Assembly: GCF_018717645.1 (NCBI RefSeq)
Contig: NZ_JAFLHG010000003.1
Location: forward strand, 1 to 64,000
Source: Microbacterium flavum
GTDB lineage: Bacteria; Actinomycetota; Actinomycetes; Actinomycetales; Microbacteriaceae
Direction of reading: 5' to 3'
Length of the DNA: 64,000 nt
Shown here: positions 44,421-53,391 of the stretch, one piece after another
Position numbering within the stretch: the stretch's first letter is position 1
How the letters are laid out: each line of letters begins with the position of its first letter
Position numbers and translations under genes: made by a program
The notes under the pieces: generated by a model
What the model was told of the DNA's origin: nothing
What the model saw: the letters and a program-made list of their open reading frames with translations, nothing else
The model's database searches: none

Positions 44421-45479
44421 ATGTCGGAACAGTCCACCGGCCTGCGTGTCGTCGCCGCCGTGCCCCTGCGCGAAGAACTCTGCGCGCTGATCGAAACCCT
44501 CGAGCCGCGCGTGACGGTCGTCCGCGACCCCGCGCTCACGAAGCCGATGCGGGGGCCGGCCGACTGGGCGGGCGATCCCGGCTTCGTGCGGACGCCTGCG
44601 CAGCAGGCCGCCTTCGACGAGATGGTCGACTCCGCGGACGCCCTGTTCGGGATCCCCGACGTCGAGCCCGCGGCCCTCGCGCGCACCGTGGCCGCGAATC
44701 CGGCGCTGCGCTGGGTGATGACGACCGCCGCCGGCGGCGGCGCTCAGGTGCGCGCGGCGGACCTCCCGCGCGCCGCCCTCGATCGCATCGTTTTCACCAC
44801 GAGCGCGGGCGTCCACGGCGGCCCCCTCGCGGAGTTCGCCGTCTTCGGTGTGATGGCGGGCGCGAAGGACCTTCCGCGGCTCGCCGCCGACCAGGACGCC
44901 CGCACGTGGCCGGACCGCTGGGAGATGCGCCAGCTCGACGAGATGACGGTGCTCATCGTCGGCCTCGGCGGCATCGGCGCGGCCTGCGCGCAGCGATTCC
45001 ACGCGCTGGGTGCACGCGTCTGGGGGACCACGCGATCGGGCGAGCCGGTCGAGGGCGTCGACCGGCTCGTGCCGCTGGGCGAGCTGACGGATGCCGTGGC
45101 CGAGGTGGATGCGATCGTCATCACCCTTCCGGGCACCGATCAGACCCACCACCTCATCGATGCCTCCGTCCTCCGCGCGGCCCGTCCGGGCCTCATCCTC
45201 GCGAGCGTCGGGCGCGGGACCGTCATCGACGAAGCGGCGCTCCTCGACGCCCTCGACGACGGGCAGGTCGCGTTCGCGGCGCTCGATGTCTTCGAGGTCG
45301 AGCCGCTGCCGTCGTCGTCGCCGCTGTGGGAGCACCCGCACGTGCTCGTCAGTCCGCACACGGCGGCGCTCAGCGATCGCGAGGAGGAGCGCATCGCGCG
45401 GCGGTTCGCGGAAGACGCGACGCGGCTGCTCGACGGCGCCCCGATGCGCGCGGTTGTCGATACGGTCGAGTTCTACTGA
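44421..45479 (+). CDS. D-isomer-specific 2-hydroxyacid dehydrogenase
   Basis: NAD(P)-dependent oxidoreductase of 352 residues. The nucleotide motif is VLIVGLGGIGAACAQRFHALGARVWGTTR, the substrate Arg lies in ILASVGRGTVIDEAALLDAL, the catalytic Glu in FEVEPLPSSSPLWEHPHVLVSPHTAA, whose His in the final part completes the family's His-Glu pair. Specificity is unknown. AAAGGAGG at 44406-44413 fixes the start at ATG 44421 and not at the ATG at 44391. The gene is followed by an IclR regulator gene after 40 nt, and its promoter carries the presumed IclR dyads. Confidence 0.9.
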   Translation: MSEQSTGLRVVAAVPLREELCALIETLEPRVTVVRDPALTKPMRGPADWAGDPGFVRTPAQQAAFDEMVDSADALFGIPDVEPAALARTVAANPALRWVMTTAAGGGAQVRAADLPRAALDRIVFTTSAGVHGGPLAEFAVFGVMAGAKDLPRLAADQDARTWPDRWEMRQLDEMTVLIVGLGGIGAACAQRFHALGARVWGTTRSGEPVEGVDRLVPLGELTDAVAEVDAIVITLPGTDQTHHLIDASVLRAARPGLILASVGRGTVIDEAALLDALDDGQVAFAALDVFEVEPLPSSSPLWEHPHVLVSPHTAALSDREEERIARRFAEDATRLLDGAPMRAVVDTVEFY

Positions 45480-45519
45480 CCCATCCGCCCGCCGCGCGCG
45501 GGCACGCCGAGGAGGATCC

Positions 45520-46317
45520 ATGGCGGACGACGACGCCGACCGTATCGGCCGTGACCCGGCCCCCGCCGTGACCCGCAGCATCCGCCTGCTGGAAGTGCTG
45601 GCGGATGCCGCGCATCCTCTGACCCTCACCGAGCTCGCGACGGCTCTCGGGCTGGCGAAGTCCTCGACGGCCAACCTGTGCCTCGCCCTCGAGGCCGCGC
45701 GCATGGTCGAGAGAGTGCCGCAGGGTTACCGACTCGGTCTGCGGACGGCGGAACTGGGCGGCGCGTTCGCCGCCCAGTTCAACCAGGTGCGCGAGTTCTA
45801 CGCCGTGTGCGACGCCTCGGAGGTGCTGAGCGGGGAGCTCGTCCAGGTCGCCCTCCTCGACGGGTCGGACGCCCTGTACATCGCCCGGCACGAGGGAGCG
45901 CGCTCCCTCCGCATCGGCACGCCGCTCGGGTCGCGCCTTCCGGCGGCGCTGAGCGCCACAGGCCGTGCGCTGCTGTCCACCCTCGGCGACGACGCCGTGA
46001 CCGCGCTCCTCGGGGAGGACGCGGCGTTCCCCGCGTTGACCGAGAACAGCCCCCGCACGCTCGACGCCCTGCGCGAGCGCCTCGACGCCGCGCGTCGGCG
46101 GGGCTGGGCGCTGGATGCCGAGGAGTCGTTCGCCGGTGTGGTGGGCGTCGCCGTGCCCCTGGAGGGCTGGGCGCCCGGCGACCCGCAGCTCGCCCTCGGC
46201 GTCGGCATCCCCGCCTCCGAGGCCAGCGAGGAGCGCGTCGCGCTGGTCGGGGAGGCGCTGCGGGCCGCCGCGCGTCAGCTCACTAATCCGTTCAGCGCCG
46301 CGGCGCGGAAAGGCTGA
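45520..46317 (+). CDS. IclR-family transcriptional regulator
   Basis: 265 residues. The N-terminal winged helix (about 15-75) reads VTRSIRLLEVLADAAHPLTLTELATALGLAKSSTANLC; the C-terminal effector domain has GRALLSTLGDDAV and VAVPLEGWAPGDPQLALGVGIP. GAGGAGG precedes ATG 45520. The gene lies between a hydroxyacid dehydrogenase gene and an MFS transporter gene, and the dyads at 44323-44357 and 46389-46404 suggest that it controls the flanking promoters. The effector is probably a small acid imported by the adjacent transporter. Confidence 0.93.
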   Translation: MADDDADRIGRDPAPAVTRSIRLLEVLADAAHPLTLTELATALGLAKSSTANLCLALEAARMVERVPQGYRLGLRTAELGGAFAAQFNQVREFYAVCDASEVLSGELVQVALLDGSDALYIARHEGARSLRIGTPLGSRLPAALSATGRALLSTLGDDAVTALLGEDAAFPALTENSPRTLDALRERLDAARRRGWALDAEESFAGVVGVAVPLEGWAPGDPQLALGVGIPASEASEERVALVGEALRAAARQLTNPFSAAARKG

Positions 46318-46388
46318 CGACAGCCGCCGACGGCGTGCCGCGCCTCGCCGCGGCGGGAACGTCCGACGACATCTCCCCAAAATCTTCT

Positions 46389-46427
46389 GTTCAAGATATT
46401 GAACTGAGGCCAGCAGGTTGGTATCGT
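46389..46427 (+). promoter_or_regulatory. Perfect dyad overlapping the -35 element of the MFS gene promoter
   Basis: GTTCAAGATATTGAAC (46389-46404) has perfect 6-bp arms. Its right arm TTGAAC (46399-46404) is a good -35 element, 17 nt before TATCGT (46422-46427), so a bound IclR protein would block the promoter. The AT-rich patch is distinct in this G+C-rich DNA. Confidence 0.75.
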
Positions 46428-46479
46428 GGTCGATATCAGACGCCACCCGTGGCGTCCGGGCCGATCGAAGGAGATGGCT

Positions 46480-47892
46480 GTGACCAGCACCCACACGGAC
46501 GTGGACGTCAAGATGGACGATCCCGACTACGCCGCCAACCTGCGCCGCGCGACGCTCGCATCGAGCATCGGCAGTGCGCTCGAGTACTTCGACTTCGCCC
46601 TGTACGGGCTCTCGACGGCGCTGATCTTCAACGTTCTGTTCTTCGACCAGTCGAACCCCGCGATGGCGAGCGTCGCGGCATTCGCCACCTTCGGCGTGGG
46701 ATTCCTCGCGCGCCCGTTCGGCGGTCTCTTCTTCGGCACGCTCGGCGACCGACTGGGCCGCAAGTGGGTCCTCGTCATCACCATCCTCCTGATGGGCGGG
46801 GCGTCCACGGCGATCGGCCTCCTGCCGACCTACGCGCAGATCGGCATCTGGGCGCCCATCCTGCTGGTGCTCATGCGGCTGCTCCAGGGCTTCGGCGCCG
46901 GCGCCGAGCAGGCCGGCGCGACCGTCCTCATGGCCGAATACGCCCCGACCAAGCGGCGCGGGTTCTTCTCGGCGCTGCCGTTCATCGGCATCCAGGCCGG
47001 CACGCTGCTCGCGGCCGTCGTGTTCAGCCTCATCACCCTGCTGCCGCAGGATCAGCTGCTCACGTGGGGCTGGCGCGTGCCGTTCCTCTGCTCGTTCGCA
47101 CTCATCCTCGTCGCCCTGTTCATCCGCATGCGCCTGCGCGAGACCCCGACCTTCGTCGAGCTCGAGAAGAGCGAGCAGGTCACCGATCACCCGATCCGCG
47201 AGATCTTCGGACACGGCCTGCCCGGCGTCATCGTCGGCATCGGACTGCGGATGGCCGAGAACGGCGGCTCGTACATGTTCAACACGCTCGCGCTCTCCTT
47301 CTTCGTCGCCGTCGCCGGCCAGAGCGCGGACAAGAGCCTGCTCACGTGGGGTGTCACGCTCGGTTCCCTCATCGGCATCTTCTCCGTCCCGCTCACCGGA
47401 GCGCTCTCCGACCGGATGGGTCGGCGCACGGTCTATCGCATGGGGTCCGTCTTCCTCCTCGACTACTCCTTCCCGGCGTGGTGGCTGCTGACCCTCGGCA
47501 ACCACGCGATCGCGATCGCCGTGATCGCGGTGGGCATCGGCTTCGGCGTCAACGTCATGCTCGGCCCGCAGTGCGCGATGCTCCCCGAGATGTTCGGCAA
47601 CCGTCACCGCTACCTCGGCGTCGCCATGGCCCGCGAGATCTCGGCCGTCCTCGCCGGCGGCCTGGCGGGGGTGCTCGGTGCGTACATCATCGCGGTGAGC
47701 GGAGCGAACTGGCTGCTCCTCGCGATCTACATGGCCACCCTCGCGCTCATCACCACCGCGGCCACCTTCCTCGTCCCCGAGACGCTGCGTCGCGACCTCA
47801 CCCGCACCGACGACGCCATCAAGGTGTCCCGTGGCGAGGCCGGCGAAGGCGTCTACTCGACGACCGTCACCGTCCGCACGATCGAGCCGTGA
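46480..47892 (+). CDS. MFS transporter, metabolite:H+ symporter (MHS) family
   Basis: 12-helix symporter of the MHS group, which includes shikimate, proline/betaine and citrate/tricarballylate carriers. Group motifs are ASSIGSALEYFDFALYGLS near the N-terminus, FLARPFGGLFFGTLGDRLGRKWVL, RLLQGFGAGAEQAGATVLMAEYAP and GALSDRMGRRTVYRMG. GTG 46480 is preferred as start because AAGGAG at 46468-46473 is spaced 6 nt from it; the ATG at 46474 would be too close. It has about 470 residues. Its promoter overlaps the IclR dyad, so it likely imports the acid metabolised by the neighbouring dehydrogenase and hydrolase genes. Confidence 0.92.
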   Translation: MTSTHTDVDVKMDDPDYAANLRRATLASSIGSALEYFDFALYGLSTALIFNVLFFDQSNPAMASVAAFATFGVGFLARPFGGLFFGTLGDRLGRKWVLVITILLMGGASTAIGLLPTYAQIGIWAPILLVLMRLLQGFGAGAEQAGATVLMAEYAPTKRRGFFSALPFIGIQAGTLLAAVVFSLITLLPQDQLLTWGWRVPFLCSFALILVALFIRMRLRETPTFVELEKSEQVTDHPIREIFGHGLPGVIVGIGLRMAENGGSYMFNTLALSFFVAVAGQSADKSLLTWGVTLGSLIGIFSVPLTGALSDRMGRRTVYRMGSVFLLDYSFPAWWLLTLGNHAIAIAVIAVGIGFGVNVMLGPQCAMLPEMFGNRHRYLGVAMAREISAVLAGGLAGVLGAYIIAVSGANWLLLAIYMATLALITTAATFLVPETLRRDLTRTDDAIKVSRGEAGEGVYSTTVTVRTIEP

Positions 47893-47905
47893 CGGAGGCG
47901 GGATC

Positions 47906-48646
47906 ATGCTGATCGGTCGGGTGCGCACCGCCTCGGGGGAGACCTCCTGGGTGCGTCGGGACGGGGAGCGGATGGTCGGGATCGAGGACCCGTACGCGGC
48001 GCTGGCCGCGCAGCGACTGCCGCGGGACCTCTCCGGTGCGCCGGAGACGGTGGGCGAGGTCCTCACGCCGTGCAGCCCGCTCGTGGTCGTCGGGATCGCG
48101 CAGAACGGTCCGGCGCACGCCGATCCGGTGCAGGCGTGGTTGAAGAGCCCGCGCAGCGTCGTCGCGAGCGGCACGACCGTGGCCCTGCGGCGCGATGCCG
48201 GGCAGACGGTCGCCGAGGGGGAGATCGCGATCGTCATCGGGCGCGACACCACGGGCCTCACCGCGGAGACGGCGGGGGACTACGTCCTCGGGGTCACCGC
48301 TGTCGACGACCTGTCGAGCCCCGAGCGCGCCGAGCGCGACCCCCGCAACTTCGAGAGCAAGTCCGGCGCGGGGTACACGCCGCTCGGGCCGTGGATCGAC
48401 ACCGACGCCGACATCGGCGACGTGGAGCTGCGAGTGCGGGTGGACGGTGAGGTCGTCGCCCGCACCGATGCCGCGTCGTTGCCCGTGCCGATCGCGGAGT
48501 GTCTCGCGTACGTCGCCTCATGGACGACCCTCGGGCCCGGCGACGTGGTCATGACCGGCGCCCCGTTCAGCAGCGCCCCGATCCGCCCGGGGCAGAGCGT
48601 CGAGGTGGAGGTCGGCGTCGTCCGGCTCTCCACGCCGACGCGGTGA
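47906..48646 (+). CDS. Fumarylacetoacetate hydrolase-family protein
   Basis: 246-residue member of the FAH superfamily, which cleaves or isomerises C-C bonds of acylpyruvates and related diketo acids. Visible are LKSPRSVVASGTTVALRR, GEIAIVIGRDTTGLTAE (metal-binding Glu), VTAVDDLSSPERAERD, NFESKSGAGYTPLGPWI and DVVMTGAPFSSAPIRPGQSVEVEV. GGAGG before the ATG at 47906 and a 13-nt gap to the MFS gene indicate an operon. The reaction is unknown; a 2-keto acid hydrolase step in hydroxyacid or aromatic catabolism is plausible. Confidence 0.88.
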   Translation: MLIGRVRTASGETSWVRRDGERMVGIEDPYAALAAQRLPRDLSGAPETVGEVLTPCSPLVVVGIAQNGPAHADPVQAWLKSPRSVVASGTTVALRRDAGQTVAEGEIAIVIGRDTTGLTAETAGDYVLGVTAVDDLSSPERAERDPRNFESKSGAGYTPLGPWIDTDADIGDVELRVRVDGEVVARTDAASLPVPIAECLAYVASWTTLGPGDVVMTGAPFSSAPIRPGQSVEVEVGVVRLSTPTR

Positions 48647-48657
48647 CGCCGATGCGC

Positions 48658-49365
48658 TCAGAGACCGTGCATCTCCCCGGAGACGAGGGTCAGATGCTCG
48701 CGCGCCGACGCCTCCGCCGCCGCCCCGTCGCGTGCGGAGATCGCGCGGGCCGTGGCGAGGTGCGCTTCGAGGGTCCCCACGCGGGGGATGCCGGGGGTCA
48801 GGCCCCGCAGCGCCCGGCCCCGCAGGATCTCGGTGATCGGCGAGGCCAGGTTCGCGAAGAGCGGGTTTCCGCCGGCGCTGAGCAGGAGCGAGTGGTAGGC
48901 GATGTCCGCGTCGAGGTACTCCGGCGAATCGCCGTGCCCCGCCGCGCCGAGATCGCTCAGCCGCTGAGCCCACCGCAGGAGGAGTGCCCGGTCATCGTCG
49001 TTCCCGCGTTCGGCGGCCAGCCGCGCGGCGACCGGCTCGACGGCGACGCGCAGCTCGGTGAGCTCGATGAGGAGGTCGCGGCGACGCGGTCCGTCGAGCG
49101 TCCATTCGATGACGGTCGCGTCCAGACTGTCCCACTCGGCGCGGGGACGGACGACGAGTCCCACCCGTCGCCGGGAGGAGAGCAGTCCGTGGGCTTCGAG
49201 CACGCGCACCGCCTCCCGTACGACGGTCCGCGATGCGGAGAACTCCGCCTCCAGGCCTGCGACGGTCATCCCCGATCCGGGTTCCAGGTCGCCGCCGGCG
49301 ATGCGACGCCCGAGGGTCTCCACGATGTGCGCGTGCGACGCGACCGCGGGGGTGGGGGGCATCAT
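48658..49365 (-). CDS. GntR-family regulator (FadR subfamily), gluconate-type
   Basis: 235 residues: winged helix with IVETLGRRIAGGDLEPGSGMTVAGLEAEFSASRTVVREAVRVLEAHGLLSS at the N-terminus and an all-helical FCD effector domain with ELRVAVEPVAARLAAER and DADIAYHSLLLSAGGNPLFANL, whose Asp/His residues bind a metal and carboxylate ligand. It is divergent from the gluconate permease gene, which argues for control of gluconate/idonate use. Two ATGs (49365, 49362) are adjacent; the first is given. The 176-nt intergenic region holds an 11-bp dyad. Confidence 0.9.
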   Translation of the reverse strand: MMPPTPAVASHAHIVETLGRRIAGGDLEPGSGMTVAGLEAEFSASRTVVREAVRVLEAHGLLSSRRRVGLVVRPRAEWDSLDATVIEWTLDGPRRRDLLIELTELRVAVEPVAARLAAERGNDDDRALLLRWAQRLSDLGAAGHGDSPEYLDADIAYHSLLLSAGGNPLFANLASPITEILRGRALRGLTPGIPRVGTLEAHLATARAISARDGAAAEASAREHLTLVSGEMHGL

Positions 49366-49462
49366 CGTCCTTCGGTCGGGCTGCGAGGTTCTCCAGGCTA
49401 CCGTCCTGATGCCGCCGGGGCGGCTCGCCTGAGTCGGAAAAGTATGACTAATCCCTTGTCAA

Positions 49463-49473
49463 AAGTAGTACTT
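49463..49473. promoter_or_regulatory. Short dyad AAGTAGTACTT, candidate GntR operator
   Basis: AAGTA-G-TACTT is symmetric about one base, in an AT-rich patch between the divergent GntR regulator gene and gntP. Short dyads of this size are usual for FadR-subfamily regulators. TTGTCA at 49455-49460 just before it may be a -35 element. Confidence 0.45.
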
Positions 49474-49541
49474 ATGTGACACCGTGTTGTCCTGTCGTGG
49501 GGAATGGCCCCCGCGCATGGACGATTCATCGGAGAACCCCC

Positions 49542-50927
49542 ATGGAAGACTGGACACAGACCCTCGGCGCGGTGCCGCTGCTGCTCATCGCAGCCGGCGC
49601 GATCGCGCTGATCCTCATCCTCATCATCTGGGCCCGCATCCACGCGTTCCTGGTGCTGGTGCTCGTCTCGCTCCTCACGGCGATCGTCGCGGGCATCCCC
49701 GTCGACGGCATCGGCAAGGTCCTGATCGACAGCTTCAGCGGCACCGTCGGGACGGTGGCGCTGCTGGTCGGACTCGGTGCGATGCTCGGCGCCCTCGTCG
49801 AATCCTCGGGCGGCGCACGGGTCCTCGCCGAGAAGATGGTCTCCATCTTCGGAGAGAAGCGGGCCGCTCTCGCCCTCGGTGTCGCCTCCCTCATCATGGG
49901 ATTCCCGATGTTCTTCGATGCGGGCCTGATCGTCATGCTCCCGATCATCTTCGCGGTGGGTCGCCGCATCGGCGGCAAGCACATGCTGCTCTACGGCATC
50001 ACCGCCGCCGGCGCCTTCTCGGTGATGCACGTCTTCGTCCCGCCGCACCCGGGCCCCATCACGGCGTCCGAGACCTTCGGCGCGAACCTGGGGCTCGTCC
50101 TGCTCATCGGACTCGTCGTGGCGCTGCCGACCTGGTACCTGACCGGATACCTGTGGGCGAAGTTCGTCGACAAGCGCATCCCCCTGCCGATCGCCGATCT
50201 CTTCCGTACGGACGACGTGCAGCCGACCAACCCGCCCTCGGCGGGCACGGTGATCGGCGTCCTGGCCATCCCGCTCGTCCTGATCCTCCTCAACACCGGC
50301 GCGTCCGCCCTGGTGTCCACCGGCACGCTCGACGGCTCCGCCGTCTGGGTGCAGTCTCTGCGTCTCATCGGCACCAGCCAGATCGCCCTGCTCATCGCGG
50401 TGTTCGTCGCGCTGTTCGTCCTCGGAACGCGCCGCGGCGAGCACGGGTCCGCGCTCGAGAAGATCGTCGACTCCGCGCTGGGTCCGATCTGCTCGGTCGT
50501 TCTCATCACCGGCGCGGGCGGCATGTTCGGCGGGGTGCTGCGCGCCTCGGGCATCGGCGATGCGCTCTCCGACTCGCTTTCCGCGATCGGCATCCCGGTG
50601 ATCTTCGCCGCGTACCTCATCGCCCTCGTCCTGCGCGTCGCGCAGGGGTCGGCGACGGTCGCGCTCGTCACCGCCGCGGGCCTCGTCGCGCCCGCCGTGG
50701 CTGCGGCCGGCTTCAGCCCCCTGCAGACCGCCTGCGTCGTCCTCGCGACCGCGGCCGGCTCGGTCTTCGCCGGTCACGTCAACGACTCGGGATTCTGGCT
50801 CGTCGGCCGGTTGATGGGGATGGACGTCAAGACCACCCTCAAGACCTGGACCGTCCAGCAGGCCCTCGAGTCCGTCGTCGGTTTCGTCCTCGTCCTCGTC
50901 GTCTTCGGAGTGGTGTCCCTTGTCTGA
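49542..50927 (+). CDS. gntP: Gluconate:H+ symporter, GntP family
   Basis: 461-residue membrane carrier of about 12-14 segments. Family landmarks are LIMGFPMFFDAGLIVMLPIIFAV, FSVMHVFVPPHPGPITASE and FAGHVNDSGFWLVGR. It imports gluconate or related aldonic acids. The ATG at 49542 follows GGAG. Its stop overlaps the TTG start of the SDR gene, so it heads the gntP-SDR-idnD/gntK operon. It is presumably repressed by the divergent GntR regulator until gluconate or idonate appears. Confidence 0.94.
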   Translation: MEDWTQTLGAVPLLLIAAGAIALILILIIWARIHAFLVLVLVSLLTAIVAGIPVDGIGKVLIDSFSGTVGTVALLVGLGAMLGALVESSGGARVLAEKMVSIFGEKRAALALGVASLIMGFPMFFDAGLIVMLPIIFAVGRRIGGKHMLLYGITAAGAFSVMHVFVPPHPGPITASETFGANLGLVLLIGLVVALPTWYLTGYLWAKFVDKRIPLPIADLFRTDDVQPTNPPSAGTVIGVLAIPLVLILLNTGASALVSTGTLDGSAVWVQSLRLIGTSQIALLIAVFVALFVLGTRRGEHGSALEKIVDSALGPICSVVLITGAGGMFGGVLRASGIGDALSDSLSAIGIPVIFAAYLIALVLRVAQGSATVALVTAAGLVAPAVAAAGFSPLQTACVVLATAAGSVFAGHVNDSGFWLVGRLMGMDVKTTLKTWTVQQALESVVGFVLVLVVFGVVSLV

Positions 50928-51687
50928 GCTCTTCGACCTGTCCGGCCGTCTCGCCCTCGTCACGGGCTCCTCGCGCGGGCTCGGCCAGAGCCTCGCCCTC
51001 GGGCTCGCCGCCGCGGGCGCGCGGCTCATCGTGCACGGGCGGGACGCCGCCACCGTCGAGGCGAGCGCCGCCCTCCTCGAAGAGCGGACCGGATCGCGCC
51101 CCGCCACCGTCGTGTTCGACGTGACGGATGCCGCCGCGGTCGAGGCGCAGGTCGGCGCGCTCATCGAGCGGGTCGGCGTCCCCGACATCCTCGTGAACAA
51201 CGCCGGCATCCAGCGACGTGCGCCGATCGCGGAGTTCGCGGTCTCCGACTGGGACGACGTCATCGCGACGAACCTGTCGAGCGTGTTCTACGTCTCCCGC
51301 TTCGTGGCCCCGGCCATGACCGAGCGAGGATCGGGGAAGATCATCAACATCGCGTCGGTGCAGTCCGCGCTGGCCCGGCAGACGATCGCGCCGTACTCCG
51401 CGAGCAAGGGGGGCGTCGCACAGCTCAGCCGCGGGATGGCCGCGGATCTCGCGCGCCACGGCATCCAGGTCAACACCCTCTCACCCGGCTACTTCGCCAC
51501 CGAGATGAATGCAGCGCTCGTCGCCGACGAGGCCTTCACCGCGTGGGTGACCCAGCGCACGCCTGCCGGTCGCTGGGGCGACGTCGAGGAGCTGCGCGGG
51601 CCCCTCGTCTTCCTCGCCTCGGCCGCGAGCGACTTCGTCAGCGGTCAGAACCTGTTCGTCGACGGCGGGATGACCTCCGTCGTCTGA
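50920..51687 (+). CDS. SDR oxidoreductase, gluconate 5-dehydrogenase-like (IdnO)
   Basis: Classical short-chain dehydrogenase, 255 residues: cofactor motif VTGSSRGLGQSLALGL, NNAG in ILVNNAGIQRR, catalytic Ser in INIASVQSALARQT, Tyr-x3-Lys in APYSASKGGVAQ. By context it should reduce 5-ketogluconate to gluconate. The start is TTG at 50920 inside the gntP stop, with CGGAG upstream; no ATG/GTG in frame lies nearby. It is followed 48 nt later by the dehydrogenase-kinase fusion gene. Confidence 0.88.
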   Translation: MSELFDLSGRLALVTGSSRGLGQSLALGLAAAGARLIVHGRDAATVEASAALLEERTGSRPATVVFDVTDAAAVEAQVGALIERVGVPDILVNNAGIQRRAPIAEFAVSDWDDVIATNLSSVFYVSRFVAPAMTERGSGKIINIASVQSALARQTIAPYSASKGGVAQLSRGMAADLARHGIQVNTLSPGYFATEMNAALVADEAFTAWVTQRTPAGRWGDVEELRGPLVFLASAASDFVSGQNLFVDGGMTSVV

Positions 51688-51735
51688 CGGTCGCCGACCG
51701 CCACGCATCGACACGTACCGACAAGGAGACAGCGC

Positions 51736-53325
51736 ATGGATGCCGTCGTCATCACCGGAAAGCTCGGCCTCTCGGTCGAGGACCGTCCCGTGCCCGAGCC
51801 CGGCGACGGGCAGGTGCGCCTGCGCGTCGGGTACGTGGGGATCTGCGGGTCGGACCTGCACTATTACTTCGACGGGGCGAACGGTGCGTTCGTCGTCGCC
51901 GAGCCCTTGACCCCCGGGCACGAGATGTCCGGGTGGGTCGACCTCGACCCGTCGGGCGATCTCGCTCCCGGGACGCCGGTCACGGTCCATCCCGCGCGGT
52001 TCGGGACGGCCCTCGCCGAGATCCCCGACGCGCCGCACCTGTGGCCGGGCGGCTCGTATCTCGGCAGCGCCTCGACGACGCCGCACACCCAGGGCGCGAT
52101 GAGCGGGTTGCTCCTCGTCGAGCGCGACATGGTCCGCCCGCTGCCGGCCGGTCTCCCGGTGCGTCGTGCGGTGCTCGCCGAGCCGCTCGCGGTCGCCCTC
52201 CACGGCGCCGGCCGGGCCGGCTCCCTCGCGGACGCCAGGGTGCTGGTGTGCGGTGCCGGGCCCATCGGCCTCCTCGCCGCCGTCGCCGCGCGTGCCCGGG
52301 GCGCCGCGACCGTCGCGGTCACCGACCTCCTGCCCGAGCCGCTGGCCCGGGCGCGCGCGCTCGGCGCCGACGAGACGCTGCAGGCCGGGGTGGACGAGGT
52401 CGCCGCCGAAGCCTACGACGTCGTGCTGGAGTGCTCGGGCGCGGCTCCGGCCGTCTCCACGGCGATCTCCGCGGTACGGCGCCGGGGGACGGTCGTGCAG
52501 ATCGGCATGCTCCCGGGCGAGGCGCGCCCCGTGAACCTCGCGCCGCTCGTCGCGAAGGAGGCGACGCTCGTCGGTGCGTTCCGCTTCCTCGACGAGGTCG
52601 AGGAGGCTCTCGCCCTCCTCACCGCGCGGCCCGACATCGAGACGGTCATCACCCACGAGTTCTCCGCGGCGGATGCCGCGCCCGCCTTCGAGACCGCTCG
52701 CCGCTCCGACGAGAGCGGAAAAGTCGTGGTCGCGATGTCGCCCGCACCTGCTGAGGTCGGAGCGGACGCCGCGGACGCGGCGGGCGAGCGCGCCCCGCCG
52801 CCGCGGGGCCGGCCGACCGCCCCGCGCGTGGTCGTCATGGGACCGAGCGGCTCGGGGAAGACGGCGATCGGCGCCGCTCTCGCCGTCGACTACGGCCTCG
52901 ACTTCATCGACGCGGACGACCTGCATCCGGCGTCCAACGTCGCGAAGATGGAGTCGGGCGTCCCGCTCGACGACGAGGATCGGATGCCGTGGCTCGACGT
53001 CGTCGGCGCCACCCTCCAGGCTGCGCCGGGACTGATCCTCGCGTGCTCGGCGCTCGCCCGCCGCTACCGCGACCGCATCCGTCTGGCTGCTCCCGACGCG
53101 GTGTTCGTGGAGCTGCAGGTGTCCCGCGCCGAGCTGGATCGACGGATGCGCTCGCGCCAGCACTTCATGCCGCCGGCCCTGCTGGCCTCGCAGCTCTCGA
53201 CGCTCGAGCATCTCGAGGCCGACGAGCACGGGGTCGTCATCGAGAACGACGGCGGCATCATCGAGGTCGCGGGGCGTGCGCGCGCCGCCCTCGACGCGCA
53301 GGAGCAGGCCGGCCGTTCGGAGTGA
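51736..53325 (+). CDS. L-idonate 5-dehydrogenase fused to gluconokinase
   Basis: 529-residue two-domain protein. Residues 1-335 are a zinc-type medium-chain dehydrogenase: GICGSDLHYYF (Cys37), PGHEMSG (His62, Glu63), VCGAGPIGLLAA (173-183) and an IdnD-like SYLGSASTTPHTQGAMSG; the four cysteines of the structural zinc lobe are missing. After an Ala/Pro linker (about 336-362) comes a GntK-type kinase: P-loop GPSGSGKT (369-376), DADDLHPASNVAKMESG, PLDDEDRMPWL and ILACSALARRYRD. Idonate oxidation and gluconate phosphorylation are thus on one chain, while the step between them (IdnO) is the neighbouring SDR. No frameshift is involved. Confidence 0.92.
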   Translation: MDAVVITGKLGLSVEDRPVPEPGDGQVRLRVGYVGICGSDLHYYFDGANGAFVVAEPLTPGHEMSGWVDLDPSGDLAPGTPVTVHPARFGTALAEIPDAPHLWPGGSYLGSASTTPHTQGAMSGLLLVERDMVRPLPAGLPVRRAVLAEPLAVALHGAGRAGSLADARVLVCGAGPIGLLAAVAARARGAATVAVTDLLPEPLARARALGADETLQAGVDEVAAEAYDVVLECSGAAPAVSTAISAVRRRGTVVQIGMLPGEARPVNLAPLVAKEATLVGAFRFLDEVEEALALLTARPDIETVITHEFSAADAAPAFETARRSDESGKVVVAMSPAPAEVGADAADAAGERAPPPRGRPTAPRVVVMGPSGSGKTAIGAALAVDYGLDFIDADDLHPASNVAKMESGVPLDDEDRMPWLDVVGATLQAAPGLILACSALARRYRDRIRLAAPDAVFVELQVSRAELDRRMRSRQHFMPPALLASQLSTLEHLEADEHGVVIENDGGIIEVAGRARAALDAQEQAGRSE

Positions 53326-53379
53326 CGTGCGGGTGCGGCGGACCCGGGGTGTCGCCCGGTCGGCGCAGCCTCCCGCCCG

Positions 53380-53385
53380 TACTCT
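53380..53385 (+). promoter_or_regulatory. -10 element (TACTCT) of a probable leaderless transcript
   Basis: TACTCT ends 6 nt before the ATG at 53392, and there is no ribosome binding site, so this small gene is probably transcribed apart from the idonate operon. Confidence 0.4.
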
Positions 53386-53391
53386 CGACGC

